This document shows, one piece after another, positions 25,646 to 35,336 of a DNA stretch of 64,000 nt. Source of the stretch: Bacteroidota bacterium (GTDB lineage: Bacteria > Bacteroidota > Bacteroidia > Cytophagales > Cyclobacteriaceae); the NCBI GenBank assembly GCA_018266055.1, contig JAFDYT010000012.1, positions 177,879 to 241,878 on the forward strand, written 5' to 3'. Made by a program: the position numbers and the translations under genes. Position 1 is the stretch's first letter. The number at the start of each line of letters is the position of its first letter. Under the pieces are notes generated by a model that had not been told where the DNA came from, made no database searches, and worked only from the letters and a program-made list of their open reading frames with translations.

Positions 25646-26149
25646 ATGAAGAAAATCCTTTTTGGCGGCGTGTTTATCGTTTTGTCTGTAGCTTCTTTCG
25701 GGCAATCACAAAACTACCAGACACACACGCTTTTCATGTATGGATTTATGAAGTACGTGCAGTGGCCTGCCGAAGATGCCCAAGGTGACTTTGAGATCGC
25801 CGTGTTGGGCGATTCGCCTATTCTAGCTGAATTGAAGCTGATGGCGGAGAAAAAGAAGTTAGGCACCCGAACCATTCATGTCACTAAGATCACCTCGATC
25901 GACGAAGTCAAAAAAAGCCATATTCTTTATATTTCACCTGCTTTCAACCCACGGTTTGCTGACCTTGCCGCCAAAGTAGGCGACCAGTCCATTTTAATGA
26001 TTACCGAACTGGCACCAGCGACCAGCAAAGGCAACATCAATTTTGTCAATAAAGACGGCAAACTGGCTTTTGAAATGAACCAGGCTTCGCTGACCAAGCA
26101 ACACCTGAAAGCGTCCAATGAACTCATCCGAATGGCGATAACGAATTGA
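25646..26149 (+). CDS. YfiR-like (DUF4154) periplasmic protein
   Basis: The 167-residue protein has a signal peptide (about 1-19) and resembles the YfiR/HmsC family. Markers are the opening FMYGFMKYVQWP, FEIAVLGDSPI, the strand HILYISPAF and LMITELA, and the closing strand INFVNKDGKLAFEMN. In Pseudomonas, YfiR represses the membrane diguanylate cyclase YfiN from the periplasm. Here the next gene, 10 nt downstream, is a two-helix membrane HAMP-GAF-PAS protein, so a comparable periplasmic-to-cytoplasmic control is plausible although no cyclase domain is visible. Confidence 0.8.
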   Translation: MKKILFGGVFIVLSVASFGQSQNYQTHTLFMYGFMKYVQWPAEDAQGDFEIAVLGDSPILAELKLMAEKKKLGTRTIHVTKITSIDEVKKSHILYISPAFNPRFADLAAKVGDQSILMITELAPATSKGNINFVNKDGKLAFEMNQASLTKQHLKASNELIRMAITN

Positions 26150-26159
26150 ATAACTATTT

Positions 26160-28145
26160 ATGGAAAACGATACCAAGTCTAAATTCAAATTGCGGCTCTC
26201 GATAGGCAATAAAATTTTTGGAGGATTCACCATCCTCATTGTTTTATTTGCCATTAATGCCATTATCATCTTTTTCACCGTCAATACCATTGACAACAAA
26301 GTGGCGATGTCGTCGCAGGTGGTTAATCCTTCCAAAGATGCCATCAACGAGTTAGTTACGTTGGTGCATCGTTCACGGATGTTGATTACCAACTGGGTTT
26401 TCCTGCAGACCAACGACGACGACAAGAATGCCCTCAAATACATCATCTCGCACGAATACCCCGGCGTGAAGGAAAGAATTCAAAAACTGATGAAGAATTG
26501 GGACGCGGATAGCGCGGCGGCCGGCTTCAAAAAAGACAGCTCTCAGCGTGTTATGATGACTAAAGCTTTTGGCAAATACGACTCCTTGCTGAAAGGCTCC
26601 ACCGACAACATTATCAATACCCTGCGCAAGTTTGAAGACTACGAAGACCCGTCTACCAAACTTCTGGCTGGTGATTACATTGATCAGGTGGTGATTCCGG
26701 AGTCCAACAAAATCATTGAAATTCTTTCAGCCATTAAGAAGAGACAGGAAGTGCTGGCCGAAAGTACATCTGCCACGCTGGTGGAATCGACCGGCAACTT
26801 GCGGATCATTACCATCGTGCTCGGCCTTGCTATCATCGGTATAGGTTTCTTAAGCGCTTACCTGCTGGTGCGCACGATTACCCGCCCGATCAATTACATC
26901 AAAGATGTTGTGGTAAAATTAGGACGCGGCGAATTGGTGGAAGACAAGGGAACGAAATTTAGCAACGATGAAATCGGCGAGATGGCGCTGGCTACTGATA
27001 GCCTGGTGACGGGCTTGAAGGCAACCACGGTATTTGCCGAAAACATCGGAAGCGGAAAATACGATTCTCAATTTACACCGCTCAGCGACCATGATGTGTT
27101 GGGTAATGCCCTCCTGAACATGCGCAGCAACCTGGCGCGCGTGGCGGAAGATGACAAGAAGCGCAACTGGACTACCGAAGGTCTTGCTAAGTTTGGCGAA
27201 ATATTGCGTGGCAATAATAGTGACGTTCAAAAACTCACTGACGAGATTGTCGGGAACCTGGTGAAATACTTAAAAGCCAATCAGGGCGCGCTTTATATTA
27301 TCGACGATACAAACGAAAACGAAGAGCAAACCATGTCGATGGTGTCATGCTATGCCTGGGATAAGAAAAAATTCATCAATCAGAAAGTGCACATTGGCGA
27401 AGGCCTTGCCGGCCAGGCGTGGCAGGAAGGTGATACTATATATATCACGGATGTTCCGCAAAACTACATCAAGATTACCTCGGGCCTCGGGGATGCCAAC
27501 CCCAATGCTATCCTAATCATGCCATTGAAAGTGAACGACCAGATTTTTGGTGTGGTTGAACTGGCCACGTTCGGATCCTTCCGGGATTTTGAAATTGATT
27601 TTGTGAAACGGATCGCCGAAAGTATTGCGTCAACCATTTCTTCAGTGAAAGTCAATGCCCGCACACAGCGTTTGCTGAGCGAATCGCAGCAGATGACCGA
27701 AGAAATGCGCGCACAGGAAGAAGAGATGCGCCAGAACATGGAAGAACTACAGGCCACTCAGGAAGAAATGCAGCGCGGCCAGTTGGAGTCTTCGGCAGCC
27801 ATGGAAGTGATCAACAACAGCACGGCGATGGCCGACTACGACACAGAAGGAAACATCATTTACGCCAACACCAACTTCCTCAAGTTGATGGGCTACTCAT
27901 TGGATGAAGTGAAAGGGGAGAGCCACAAAATGTTTGCCCACCGCGACGATCGTACGGGTGAAGCGTATCGCAAATTCTGGAAAGATCTGGCCGCAGGAAG
28001 AACTCAGAAAGGCGAGTTCAGAAGGGTTTCAAAGATTGGTAAGGAACTGTGGGTGTACGGTCAATACAACCCGGTGATCAACAAAGACGGCAACGTGTAT
28101 AAAATCACCGAGATCATTTTTGATATTTCTGCCTACAAAAATTAA
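26160..28145 (+). CDS. Membrane sensor with HAMP, GAF and PAS domains but no output domain
   Basis: The 661-residue protein has one transmembrane helix near 19-40, a helical periplasmic domain (about 41-214) and a second helix (about 215-238). HAMP (about 240-295, RTITRPINYIKDVV), a linker and GAF (about 345-500) follow. A coiled coil rich in Glu/Gln/Met (about 505-545) and a terminal PAS with PAC motif (about 548-655) complete it. It ends right after PAS: no histidine kinase, GGDEF, EAL or methyl-accepting domain is present. It is translationally close to the YfiR-like gene, which may bind its periplasmic domain. A terminator follows at 28163. Confidence 0.88.
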   Translation: MENDTKSKFKLRLSIGNKIFGGFTILIVLFAINAIIIFFTVNTIDNKVAMSSQVVNPSKDAINELVTLVHRSRMLITNWVFLQTNDDDKNALKYIISHEYPGVKERIQKLMKNWDADSAAAGFKKDSSQRVMMTKAFGKYDSLLKGSTDNIINTLRKFEDYEDPSTKLLAGDYIDQVVIPESNKIIEILSAIKKRQEVLAESTSATLVESTGNLRIITIVLGLAIIGIGFLSAYLLVRTITRPINYIKDVVVKLGRGELVEDKGTKFSNDEIGEMALATDSLVTGLKATTVFAENIGSGKYDSQFTPLSDHDVLGNALLNMRSNLARVAEDDKKRNWTTEGLAKFGEILRGNNSDVQKLTDEIVGNLVKYLKANQGALYIIDDTNENEEQTMSMVSCYAWDKKKFINQKVHIGEGLAGQAWQEGDTIYITDVPQNYIKITSGLGDANPNAILIMPLKVNDQIFGVVELATFGSFRDFEIDFVKRIAESIASTISSVKVNARTQRLLSESQQMTEEMRAQEEEMRQNMEELQATQEEMQRGQLESSAAMEVINNSTAMADYDTEGNIIYANTNFLKLMGYSLDEVKGESHKMFAHRDDRTGEAYRKFWKDLAAGRTQKGEFRRVSKIGKELWVYGQYNPVINKDGNVYKITEIIFDISAYKN

Positions 28146-28162
28146 GAAACCGCTATAAATGC

Positions 28163-28191
28163 AAAAAACCCCTCCGCCTGAGGGGTTTTTT
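28163..28191. terminator. Rho-independent terminator
   Basis: A 12-bp stem (28163-28174 with 28180-28191, core CCCCTC/GAGGGG) has a 5-nt loop and is flanked by A and T runs. It ends the sensor operon and could work in both directions. Confidence 0.88.
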
Positions 28192-28312
28192 GTTTACCTA
28201 AACCTAAACCTATGAGAGAATTACTCTACTTAGAGTTTCAAACGGACAGAAGGTTTAGAGGTTACACAAAAAATTACAGAAAGGTAAAATTCAGGGTCTA
28301 ATGGTTCGCACC

Positions 28313-28936
28313 TCATTTCTTTAGCTTCGCGCTGAACTGCTTTTTGAATTTTTCAACCTTGGGGCGTATCACATATTGGCAATAACCTTGGTTCGGATTG
28401 AGTGCGTAATAGTTTTGGTGATAATCTTCTGCCGGATAAAAATTCGTCAAAGGACTGATCTCAGTAACAATCGGATTTTTATACAAGTGCGATTCCTCTA
28501 ATTGCTTTTTGTACTGCTCGGCAATTTTCTTTTGTTCCTCGTCAGCATAAAAAACCGCTGAGCGGTATTGCGTTCCTTCGTCGGCACCCTGACGGTTGAG
28601 CGTGGTAGGATCGTGCGTGTTCCAGAATACTTCGAGCAAATCGGAAAAGGAAACGACTTTGGGGTCGTAGGTAATTTGTGTCACCTCGGCATGACCCGTG
28701 AGCCCTGAGCAAACTTCACGGTAGGTGGGGTTTTTTACTTTTCCGCCCGAGTAGCCCGACACTACTTTGGTCACCCCTTTTACATTAAGAAATACTGCTT
28801 CTGTGCACCAAAAACATCCGGCACCGAAAGTGGCCGTTTTCAATTCTGTTGATTCCATCACTTTTTTTGTTTGAGCCTGGGTTTGAAGTAAGATACCGGC
28901 AAACAGCGCCGATAGCATGGTTAGTTTTGTTGTCAT
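28313..28936 (-). CDS. msrA: Peptide-methionine (S)-S-oxide reductase MsrA, secreted
   Basis: The catalytic motif [12 protein letters not shown] is present near residue 40, followed by the family segments [42 protein letters not shown] and the closing [15 protein letters not shown]. The enzyme reduces S-methionine sulfoxide in proteins. The ATG at 28936 gives a signal peptide (ending TQAQ), so it acts in the periplasm. A TTG-started extension of 8 residues is less likely. Two motif cysteines and a C-terminal Cys are present for recycling. Confidence 0.93.
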   Translation of the reverse strand: MTTKLTMLSALFAGILLQTQAQTKKVMESTELKTATFGAGCFWCTEAVFLNVKGVTKVVSGYSGGKVKNPTYREVCSGLTGHAEVTQITYDPKVVSFSDLLEVFWNTHDPTTLNRQGADEGTQYRSAVFYADEEQKKIAEQYKKQLEESHLYKNPIVTEISPLTNFYPAEDYHQNYYALNPNQGYCQYVIRPKVEKFKKQFSAKLKK

Positions 28937-29015
28937 AGGTAATTTTATTAAACCTACCAACGCAGATTTAGTTCAACCCGATGCCCGGAAAATGTCGGGC
29001 TCAATACAAAAGGGC

Positions 29016-30122
29016 CTAATATTGGCTATAAAATGATTTTAACTGCTGCCCAATATTGCTCTGCAGGTTTCGGATGGATTGATTATAAAGATCCTGTTCA
29101 TTGGGGAAGGCCTCACGGCGTTGTACAAGATTCGCGGCATTACCTGTCAAGGCTCTTGAATCTCCCGTAAAGGTAGCCCAGTCACATTCCCAGTTCATGG
29201 TCCCTTCAATGTTTTGGTTTTGCAATGAAGAATTGCTCGAATAGTCGGTGACCGATATGTTGGCGTAACTGGTAGCCCCCACTGATTTATGAAAGAAGGT
29301 GACGGAAGCGGTTACAGTTTGAAACTGATCCTGAGTTTTTCCGTCCGCTCCTTTGGTCTGGCCTATCACAATTTGCCGCGATACGTTTTCTGTGCGTGTA
29401 GAAATGGAGGGTCTGAACTGCTGATAGTTGTTGAATACAATGCGAAGGATTTGCTGAGGAGGCACGGTATCTTTTTGTGTGATAGGTTTGAAGGAGAGAA
29501 ACAATCGCTGCAAGGAATTTATCACAGGTTGAAAAGTGCCATAGTTGAAGCGTGAAGCATTGATCTCTTCAAAGGCTACTCTGATGGTAGCTTTAAATTC
29601 AGCCTGAGTCATCATCTCGATGGATTCCTTATAACCGGCCTTAAATCCATTGGCATCTTTAAAAGCATAATACGCCTGCTTGTAATCTTCGCGTGTATTT
29701 TTCATCATGTCGTTGATCCCTTCATTGTAGGCTTCGTCCGCTGCTTTTTCTTTGGCTTCGGCCAATTCTTTAAATCGCGTTTGCGGGTTGGTGATCACCT
29801 TCATGGCCCCGAGTGAGGTTTTGATCTGATCGTTGATGAAATTGATGCGGTTGTAACCGTCTACGGCATTGCGCCATTTCCTGGGGTCGTCGGATTTTAT
29901 CCCGTTTTGAATGTTGGTGTCGATATATTCAATGGTGAGTGGATAGGCTTGGGAGAGCACCTCAGTTGCCTTCTTGTGCGTTGGGCTTTCCCGTAATCTT
30001 TTGATGGATTCAAGTGTGGCATCGTAGTAGTCACCTTTTTTCAGGGCCGCCTTGCCGGAGGAGCAGGCGTTCAAAAGAAAAATCATCAACAAGATTGTCG
30101 AGACGCGGGTAATGGTTTTCAT
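29016..30122 (-). CDS. Lipoprotein of unknown function, helical N-terminal half
   Basis: The 368-residue protein has a lipobox (LLNACSSG, Cys20). It has TPR-like helices near 30-60 (ALKKGDYYDATLESIKRLRESP) and 130-180, and a C-terminal beta-rich region with TVTASVTFFHKS. No family is recognised. It lies between MsrA and the esterase on the same strand, with gaps of 79 and 53 nt. Peptidoglycan or outer-membrane attachment is likely. Confidence 0.75.
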   Translation of the reverse strand: MKTITRVSTILLMIFLLNACSSGKAALKKGDYYDATLESIKRLRESPTHKKATEVLSQAYPLTIEYIDTNIQNGIKSDDPRKWRNAVDGYNRINFINDQIKTSLGAMKVITNPQTRFKELAEAKEKAADEAYNEGINDMMKNTREDYKQAYYAFKDANGFKAGYKESIEMMTQAEFKATIRVAFEEINASRFNYGTFQPVINSLQRLFLSFKPITQKDTVPPQQILRIVFNNYQQFRPSISTRTENVSRQIVIGQTKGADGKTQDQFQTVTASVTFFHKSVGATSYANISVTDYSSNSSLQNQNIEGTMNWECDWATFTGDSRALTGNAANLVQRREAFPNEQDLYNQSIRNLQSNIGQQLKSFYSQY

Positions 30123-30175
30123 GGGGGTCAGGTAAATTCGGTCCTTAAGTTAATCACTGTAAGCGAAGTAAAAAA

Positions 30176-31399
30176 TCACTTTAAAGCAAAGAAATCCAGG
30201 AGGATATCGTCTATCAGGTTGCGCCAGTTGCCCCAGCTATGACCTTCGTTCACCTCGCGGTAATGGTATTCGCAGCTGCTAACAGCCAATATATCTTTCA
30301 TCTTCCGACTTTCCTTACTGGTGTCGTTGATCAGTCCGGAGGTCATGGATATTTTCATTTTTGGATTGTTCGGATTGGAGCAAAGTTGGTAAATCTGAGG
30401 CTTTGTCCAGAACGCAGGTGATTGTATGCCGGCCATCCCGAACACATCGGGTCGTTCAAACGCGAAGTAGGTAGAAGTAAGTCCACCCATAGAAGTGCCG
30501 AGGATAGCGCGTTGTGAGGCGTCGGCGATGACAGGATATTTCTTCTCGATTTCAGGAATTAATTCATTGGTGAAAAAATCAAGATAGGTTTTGTTCATTG
30601 CCAGTTCCTGCATGCGCTTGTTGTTGGATCGGTTCACCGGTTCACGATGGTCGATGAAGATCGCGACCACGGGTTTGATTTTTTTCTCGCCGATGAGGTT
30701 GTCTAACACGGTGACCATGTTTCCCAATTGCGGGAGCAGATATTCGTAGCCGTCGGTGACGTACACGGCGGGCATTTTCCCCAGGTTTTCATACCCGTAA
30801 GGAAGGTACACGCTGTACGTAATCTGATAGCCTAAGATTTTACTATTGAACAGGATATCACTTTTCAATGAGCCTTTTGAAATTCCGGGATGAACTTGCA
30901 GTTCCGGATCTTCTTTCCACAGCGGCATGCGCAATTCGGAGTTAGGACTGCCGCCGCCCACGCCGCTCCATTGCTGATGTGGATTGTTGGGATCAAGAAT
31001 ATAATCCGAACCGTTGATTACAATTTTGTAATCAAGTCGCGCGTCTTTCGGGAAAGCGCATTTCAAATACCAGATGGACGTGTTGGCAATTTTTCTTCCG
31101 CGGTTCTTAAAGGACTCATCGTGGCCCCAACCGTTAAAGTCACCCATCCACACCACAGATTTGACATCGCCTTGAAAGAGAAACAACACGGAGTCCTCCT
31201 CAACAAGAGGAATGGCATTGGAGTCTTTGAGCGCGCCTAACCATTTTTCAACTGCAGTAGCACGTTGCGCCGAATCGGTGAGAAGGGAAATCTTTTGAAT
31301 GTCGCTCCAGGTTTGCTGAAAGCGTTGGTATGGCTGGCTGAGGGACCTGCTAGTGAACAAAGTGAATACAGTTATGAAACTGACAACTAGTTTGGCCAT
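30176..31399 (-). CDS. Secreted esterase with N-terminal E-set domain
   Basis: The 407-residue protein has a signal peptide (about 1-21). An AMPK/CBM48-like E-set domain (about 60-160, with VLFLFQGDVKSVVWMGDFNGW) is followed by an esterase-D-like alpha/beta-hydrolase domain (about 180-407). The nucleophile elbow GTSMGG and the terminal NEGHSWGNW histidine are visible. Such enzymes remove acyl groups from polysaccharides or siderophores. It lies 24 nt downstream of the MFS transporter at the end of the minus-strand arm of the starch locus, so an accessory role in glycan use is likely. Confidence 0.87.
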   Translation of the reverse strand: MAKLVVSFITVFTLFTSRSLSQPYQRFQQTWSDIQKISLLTDSAQRATAVEKWLGALKDSNAIPLVEEDSVLFLFQGDVKSVVWMGDFNGWGHDESFKNRGRKIANTSIWYLKCAFPKDARLDYKIVINGSDYILDPNNPHQQWSGVGGGSPNSELRMPLWKEDPELQVHPGISKGSLKSDILFNSKILGYQITYSVYLPYGYENLGKMPAVYVTDGYEYLLPQLGNMVTVLDNLIGEKKIKPVVAIFIDHREPVNRSNNKRMQELAMNKTYLDFFTNELIPEIEKKYPVIADASQRAILGTSMGGLTSTYFAFERPDVFGMAGIQSPAFWTKPQIYQLCSNPNNPKMKISMTSGLINDTSKESRKMKDILAVSSCEYHYREVNEGHSWGNWRNLIDDILLDFFALK

Positions 31400-31423
31400 A
31401 AAGTCTTTGTTGTTCGCTTGCGC

Positions 31424-32791
31424 TTATGATTTAACGGCATCTGAAACCACGTCATCTTTATCGTCAACAAATCGGGTACAGAAAGCGGCGATCAACAAGA
31501 ATACACCCGCCATGACAATGCTGTATATCGCATGCGATCCGTAAAGATATTTTACAATTGGACCACCTACAATGCCGTTAAAAATTTGAGGGAGCGTGAT
31601 GAAGAAATTGAAGACGCCCATGTAGATGCCCATTTTTCTGGCAGGAATTGCGCCAGCCAAAATTGCGTACGGCATGGCCAAGATGCTCGCCCAAGCCATT
31701 CCCACACCTATCATGGAGACTATCAACATTTTTGGGTCGTGAATAAAATAAATGGAGATTAATCCGATTCCGCCAGCGACCAGTGAAATACTGTGTGTGA
31801 GTTTTCTGCCGAGTTTGAAAGCAATGTACGGCAAGAATAAGGCATAGATTGCAGATATGCCATTGTACACGCCAAAGATGATACCAACCCAATTGCCGGC
31901 CTCGTTAAAGGCAAGTGATGAACGATCTGTGGCGGGCAATCCATAGATGTGAACTGCCACCGCGGAGGAAGTAAATACCCACATGGAAAACAAAGCGAAC
32001 CAGGAAAAGAACTGTACCAATCCCAATTGCTTCATGGTCTTGGGCATCCGGGCAAAGTCAGCAACAATTTGACGCAATCCTTTTTCCCCTTTTTCTGATT
32101 CTTCTTTAAGATATTCTGAATCAGGTGGGAATTCTTTGGTGGTTACTACTGTCCACAAAATTGCAATAAGGAAAGCTACCGCTCCGGTATAGAAAGAGAT
32201 GGTAACGTTAAAGGGGACCGAGCCTTCGCTCGCAATTTTCTCCACCCCAAACCACTCTGCATAAATGTAAGGCAGCCACGATCCCAGCACCGCGCCTAAC
32301 CCGATAAGAAATGTTTGAATAGAAAATCCAAGTGTGCGCTGATCGGCAGGTAAAAGATCAGCCACCAAAGCTCTGAAGGGTTCCATGGCCACATTAAAGG
32401 ACGCGTCCATCACCATTAATATTCCGGCGCCGACATATAAGGGTGGAAGCAGGCTGGCCAGAAATTGAGAATTGGGCATGAGCATTAACGCCGACGAAGC
32501 CAGGATTGCACCGGTAAGAAAATAGGGCCGCCTTCTTCCCAACGAAGTCCACGTGTGATCACTGTAATAACCAATAAGAGGTTGAACGATCATTCCGGTT
32601 AGCGGTGCAGCTAGCCAAAACCAACTCAAATGTTCTACATCCGCTCCAAACGTGGTGAGAATTCTGGAGGCATTTCCGTTTTGTAGAGCGAACCCAAATT
32701 GTATTCCGAAGAATCCAAAACTCATGTTCCAGATTTGCCAGAAGCTGAGTTTTGGTTTTTGTGAAAGTGAAGTCATACGTGCAGTGTTCAA
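31424..32791 (-). CDS. MFS sugar transporter (maltodextrin importer candidate)
   Basis: The 455-residue protein has about twelve transmembrane helices. It carries sugar-porter-like motifs of the GPH/SUT type, with IGYYSDHTWTSLGRRRPYFL after helix 2 and DASFNVAMEPFRALVADLLP in helix 4-5. It is placed between the GH31 glucosidase and the esterase in a starch locus, so it probably moves maltose or maltodextrins from the periplasm to the cytoplasm. It starts 33 nt after the GH31 stop, indicating co-transcription. Confidence 0.9.
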   Translation of the reverse strand: MNTARMTSLSQKPKLSFWQIWNMSFGFFGIQFGFALQNGNASRILTTFGADVEHLSWFWLAAPLTGMIVQPLIGYYSDHTWTSLGRRRPYFLTGAILASSALMLMPNSQFLASLLPPLYVGAGILMVMDASFNVAMEPFRALVADLLPADQRTLGFSIQTFLIGLGAVLGSWLPYIYAEWFGVEKIASEGSVPFNVTISFYTGAVAFLIAILWTVVTTKEFPPDSEYLKEESEKGEKGLRQIVADFARMPKTMKQLGLVQFFSWFALFSMWVFTSSAVAVHIYGLPATDRSSLAFNEAGNWVGIIFGVYNGISAIYALFLPYIAFKLGRKLTHSISLVAGGIGLISIYFIHDPKMLIVSMIGVGMAWASILAMPYAILAGAIPARKMGIYMGVFNFFITLPQIFNGIVGGPIVKYLYGSHAIYSIVMAGVFLLIAAFCTRFVDDKDDVVSDAVKS

Positions 32792-32824
32792 TGCTCCACT
32801 AAATGTATCTAATATTTTGAAGCA

Positions 32825-35221
32825 CTACCAATTTACTTCAATTTTCTCTGGTGTGTAATCGACCTGAATTGATTTCACCCACTCTTCACCCATCGAATCG
32901 GGAGCGTTGATGGGATCGTATTTTTCAAGAGGAGAGAAGAACGAATGCGGATCGTGTCGCAACTCTTTACGTTCGCCGTGGATATACACTTCGTTGGCCC
33001 ACAGATTGTGGAATACCAATTTCAATTGGGTGTAATGAACCGGTAAGGTTCCCTCCGTGGTGTGAAGGATGAGCCGGTTTTCGCTTCCCTTGTACTCCAA
33101 CTTTCGTTTGGCGAACGAGCCTTTTTGATAGCCAAATGTTTTTCCGTCGTCGGCAAAGAAAATAAACTCTGACGGCTGACTTCCGGCGTAGATGTGGAGT
33201 ATGAGTTCGTCTGTTTTTTCTTCCGTGTTGATCACCGGTTTTTGCATCGGCAATACGGAGCCAGCTTTAATAAACACCGGCAGCTTGTGGATCGGGCATT
33301 CAATGAAAATTTCCTGATCACCGGAATAGGTTTTGCCTGAGTAGAGATAGTACCATTCGCCGGCAGGCAAAAACACTTTGGTGATTTCCTTATGGCTTTC
33401 TACCGGTGCAACCAATATGGCCGGCCCGAATAAATACTGATGCTGAAATTTTTTTTCAAACACCTGATGTTGATGAGAATAATCCAAGGCCAGCGACCGT
33501 TGAATTGGAATGCCGGTTTGAGAAGCTTCGTAAAACACGGAATAGATGTACGGCATGAGCTGGTACCTGAACCGGATCACATTTCGGCAAATAGACTCCA
33601 CTTCTTCGCCGTAGCTCCACGGCTCGCTATCGCGCGAGTTGATCATAGCGTGTGCACGGAAGAATGGTGATAACGAAGCGATTGACATCCAGCGGGCGAA
33701 AAGATTTTTGTTGGCATCGCCCACAAAACCACCCGCATCATATCCCGCAAAGGCAACACCCGAGAGACCCAAACTATTGACGAGGCGAACACCCAGCATC
33801 ATGTGTTCGTCGTAGGCTACGTTATCGCCGGTCCAGAGGGCGGAGTAGCGTTGCACACCGGCAAAACCTGACCTTGTGAGATTGAACGGGCGATGGCCAT
33901 TCAGTAACTGTTTAGTTCCTTCGTACGTGCTGCGCGCCATTTGAAAACCAAACACATTTCTTCCGTTACGCATGGTTCCTTTGTGCCCGTCAAAATCGAA
34001 CTCGATGTTTTCGGGCAGGGCATTTCCCCACGTAGCAATTTCGTTCATGTCGTTCCAGAATCCTTCCACACCCAGCGCTACATAGTCTTTGAATTTGCTC
34101 GCCCACCACGTGCGGGTTTTGGGATTGGTAAAGTCTGGAAAGTGGCACCAGCCGGGCCACACCTGACCGGTGTAGTTTTCGCCGTCAGGATATTTCAGAA
34201 ATACATTGTTGCGAATTCCGTCGTCGTAGGTTTCGTATCCTTGTTCCACCTTGATGCCCGGGTCGCACATAATCACCATGTGAAACCCTGCCGCTTTGAG
34301 GGCAGCTATCATTCCCTTGGGGTCAGGAAATTTCTTGTTGTCCCAAGTGAAGATTTTGTAGTGATCCATGTAGTGAATGTCGAGCACGATGGCGTCGGCG
34401 GGGATCTCCTTTTCACGAAACGTGCGCGCCACATTCAGTACTTCCTTGTCGGGATAGTAACTGTAGCGGCATTGCTGATAGCCAATGCTCCAGGCGGGTG
34501 GCATTTCCATTCGGCCGGTAAGCCAGGTATAATGATGAATGATTTCGCGCACCGAGTTGCCGTACATGAAATAATAATTCAAGTCGCCGGCGTCAACCGA
34601 AAAACTGGAGAAGCGATTGTTGGAAGCACCAAAATTGAAAAACGATTTGAACGTGTTGTCGAGAAAGATTCCGTACGTCAATCCGTGATGAAGTCCAATG
34701 TAAAAAGGAATCGAAGAATAGAGCGGATCGGTGCCTGCGTTGTAGGCGTAGGCGTCAGTGTTCCAGTTTTGTAGCGCCGTTCCCCGTCGATCCAGGTTTC
34801 CTGTCTTTTCTCCCATGCCGATGAAGCGCTCGCCATCCTGAAGTTTTCTGTAAGTCGAGATTTGTTCGCCGATCCACGAGGTAGCAAGAGGATCTTCTTC
34901 GTTTAGAATCCGGCCATCAGCGGTCTTGAAGATCAGTCGCACCGGATTCTTTTCGATTACCAAATGCACATCGGCAGTTCTGGCTACTAGGTATTCCCCG
35001 GCATCGTCAAGTTCGAATGTGTTAGTGGTTGGCGATTCAATGACCGAATAAGAGAAATCCTCAAACTCACCCGATGCGGACACTGTGACGCGCACTATTT
35101 TTGGTGAGTAGGCTGTGATCTTTAACCAGCCGAACGTTGTTTCAACGGTGATCTGAGGTCCGTTGATTTGAAAATTTAAAACGCTGCCGAGCCGTTGACA
35201 CGTTGAAGATTTTGCAGGCAT
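32825..35221 (-). CDS. GH31 alpha-glucosidase
   Basis: The ATG at 35221 gives 798 residues; an upstream TTG would add 21 unconserved residues. The GH31 core is clear. The nucleophile aspartate lies in GFWNDMNE (near 387) and the acid/base aspartate in LWTGDNVAYDEH (near 463). IVLDIHYMD, the N-terminal galactose-mutarotase-like domain and C-terminal beta domains complete the family plan. No signal peptide is present, so it likely hydrolyses imported maltodextrins to glucose inside the cell. A LacI-type palindrome lies 83 nt before its start. Confidence 0.94.
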   Translation of the reverse strand: MPAKSSTCQRLGSVLNFQINGPQITVETTFGWLKITAYSPKIVRVTVSASGEFEDFSYSVIESPTTNTFELDDAGEYLVARTADVHLVIEKNPVRLIFKTADGRILNEEDPLATSWIGEQISTYRKLQDGERFIGMGEKTGNLDRRGTALQNWNTDAYAYNAGTDPLYSSIPFYIGLHHGLTYGIFLDNTFKSFFNFGASNNRFSSFSVDAGDLNYYFMYGNSVREIIHHYTWLTGRMEMPPAWSIGYQQCRYSYYPDKEVLNVARTFREKEIPADAIVLDIHYMDHYKIFTWDNKKFPDPKGMIAALKAAGFHMVIMCDPGIKVEQGYETYDDGIRNNVFLKYPDGENYTGQVWPGWCHFPDFTNPKTRTWWASKFKDYVALGVEGFWNDMNEIATWGNALPENIEFDFDGHKGTMRNGRNVFGFQMARSTYEGTKQLLNGHRPFNLTRSGFAGVQRYSALWTGDNVAYDEHMMLGVRLVNSLGLSGVAFAGYDAGGFVGDANKNLFARWMSIASLSPFFRAHAMINSRDSEPWSYGEEVESICRNVIRFRYQLMPYIYSVFYEASQTGIPIQRSLALDYSHQHQVFEKKFQHQYLFGPAILVAPVESHKEITKVFLPAGEWYYLYSGKTYSGDQEIFIECPIHKLPVFIKAGSVLPMQKPVINTEEKTDELILHIYAGSQPSEFIFFADDGKTFGYQKGSFAKRKLEYKGSENRLILHTTEGTLPVHYTQLKLVFHNLWANEVYIHGERKELRHDPHSFFSPLEKYDPINAPDSMGEEWVKSIQVDYTPEKIEVNW

Positions 35222-35303
35222 TGATGCTGTGGTTGAGTGGTTAAGCCACCAAGTAACTTGAAATGAAGGCACGCCACAAGTCAAATCCGCTTTTAAAAAA
35301 GCA

Positions 35304-35315
35304 GAAAACGTTTGC
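35304..35315. promoter_or_regulatory. LacI-type operator upstream of the GH31 gene
   Basis: GAAAACGTTTGC is a near-perfect palindrome around a central ACGT, one change away from the perfect GCAAACGTTTGC at 36427. A second palindrome, GCTTTT-AA-AAAAGC, sits next to it at 35290-35303. Both lie between the lacI stop and the GH31 start, so the regulator probably controls this arm directly. Confidence 0.65.
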
Positions 35316-35336
35316 GACTAAAATTTTTTGCGACGA

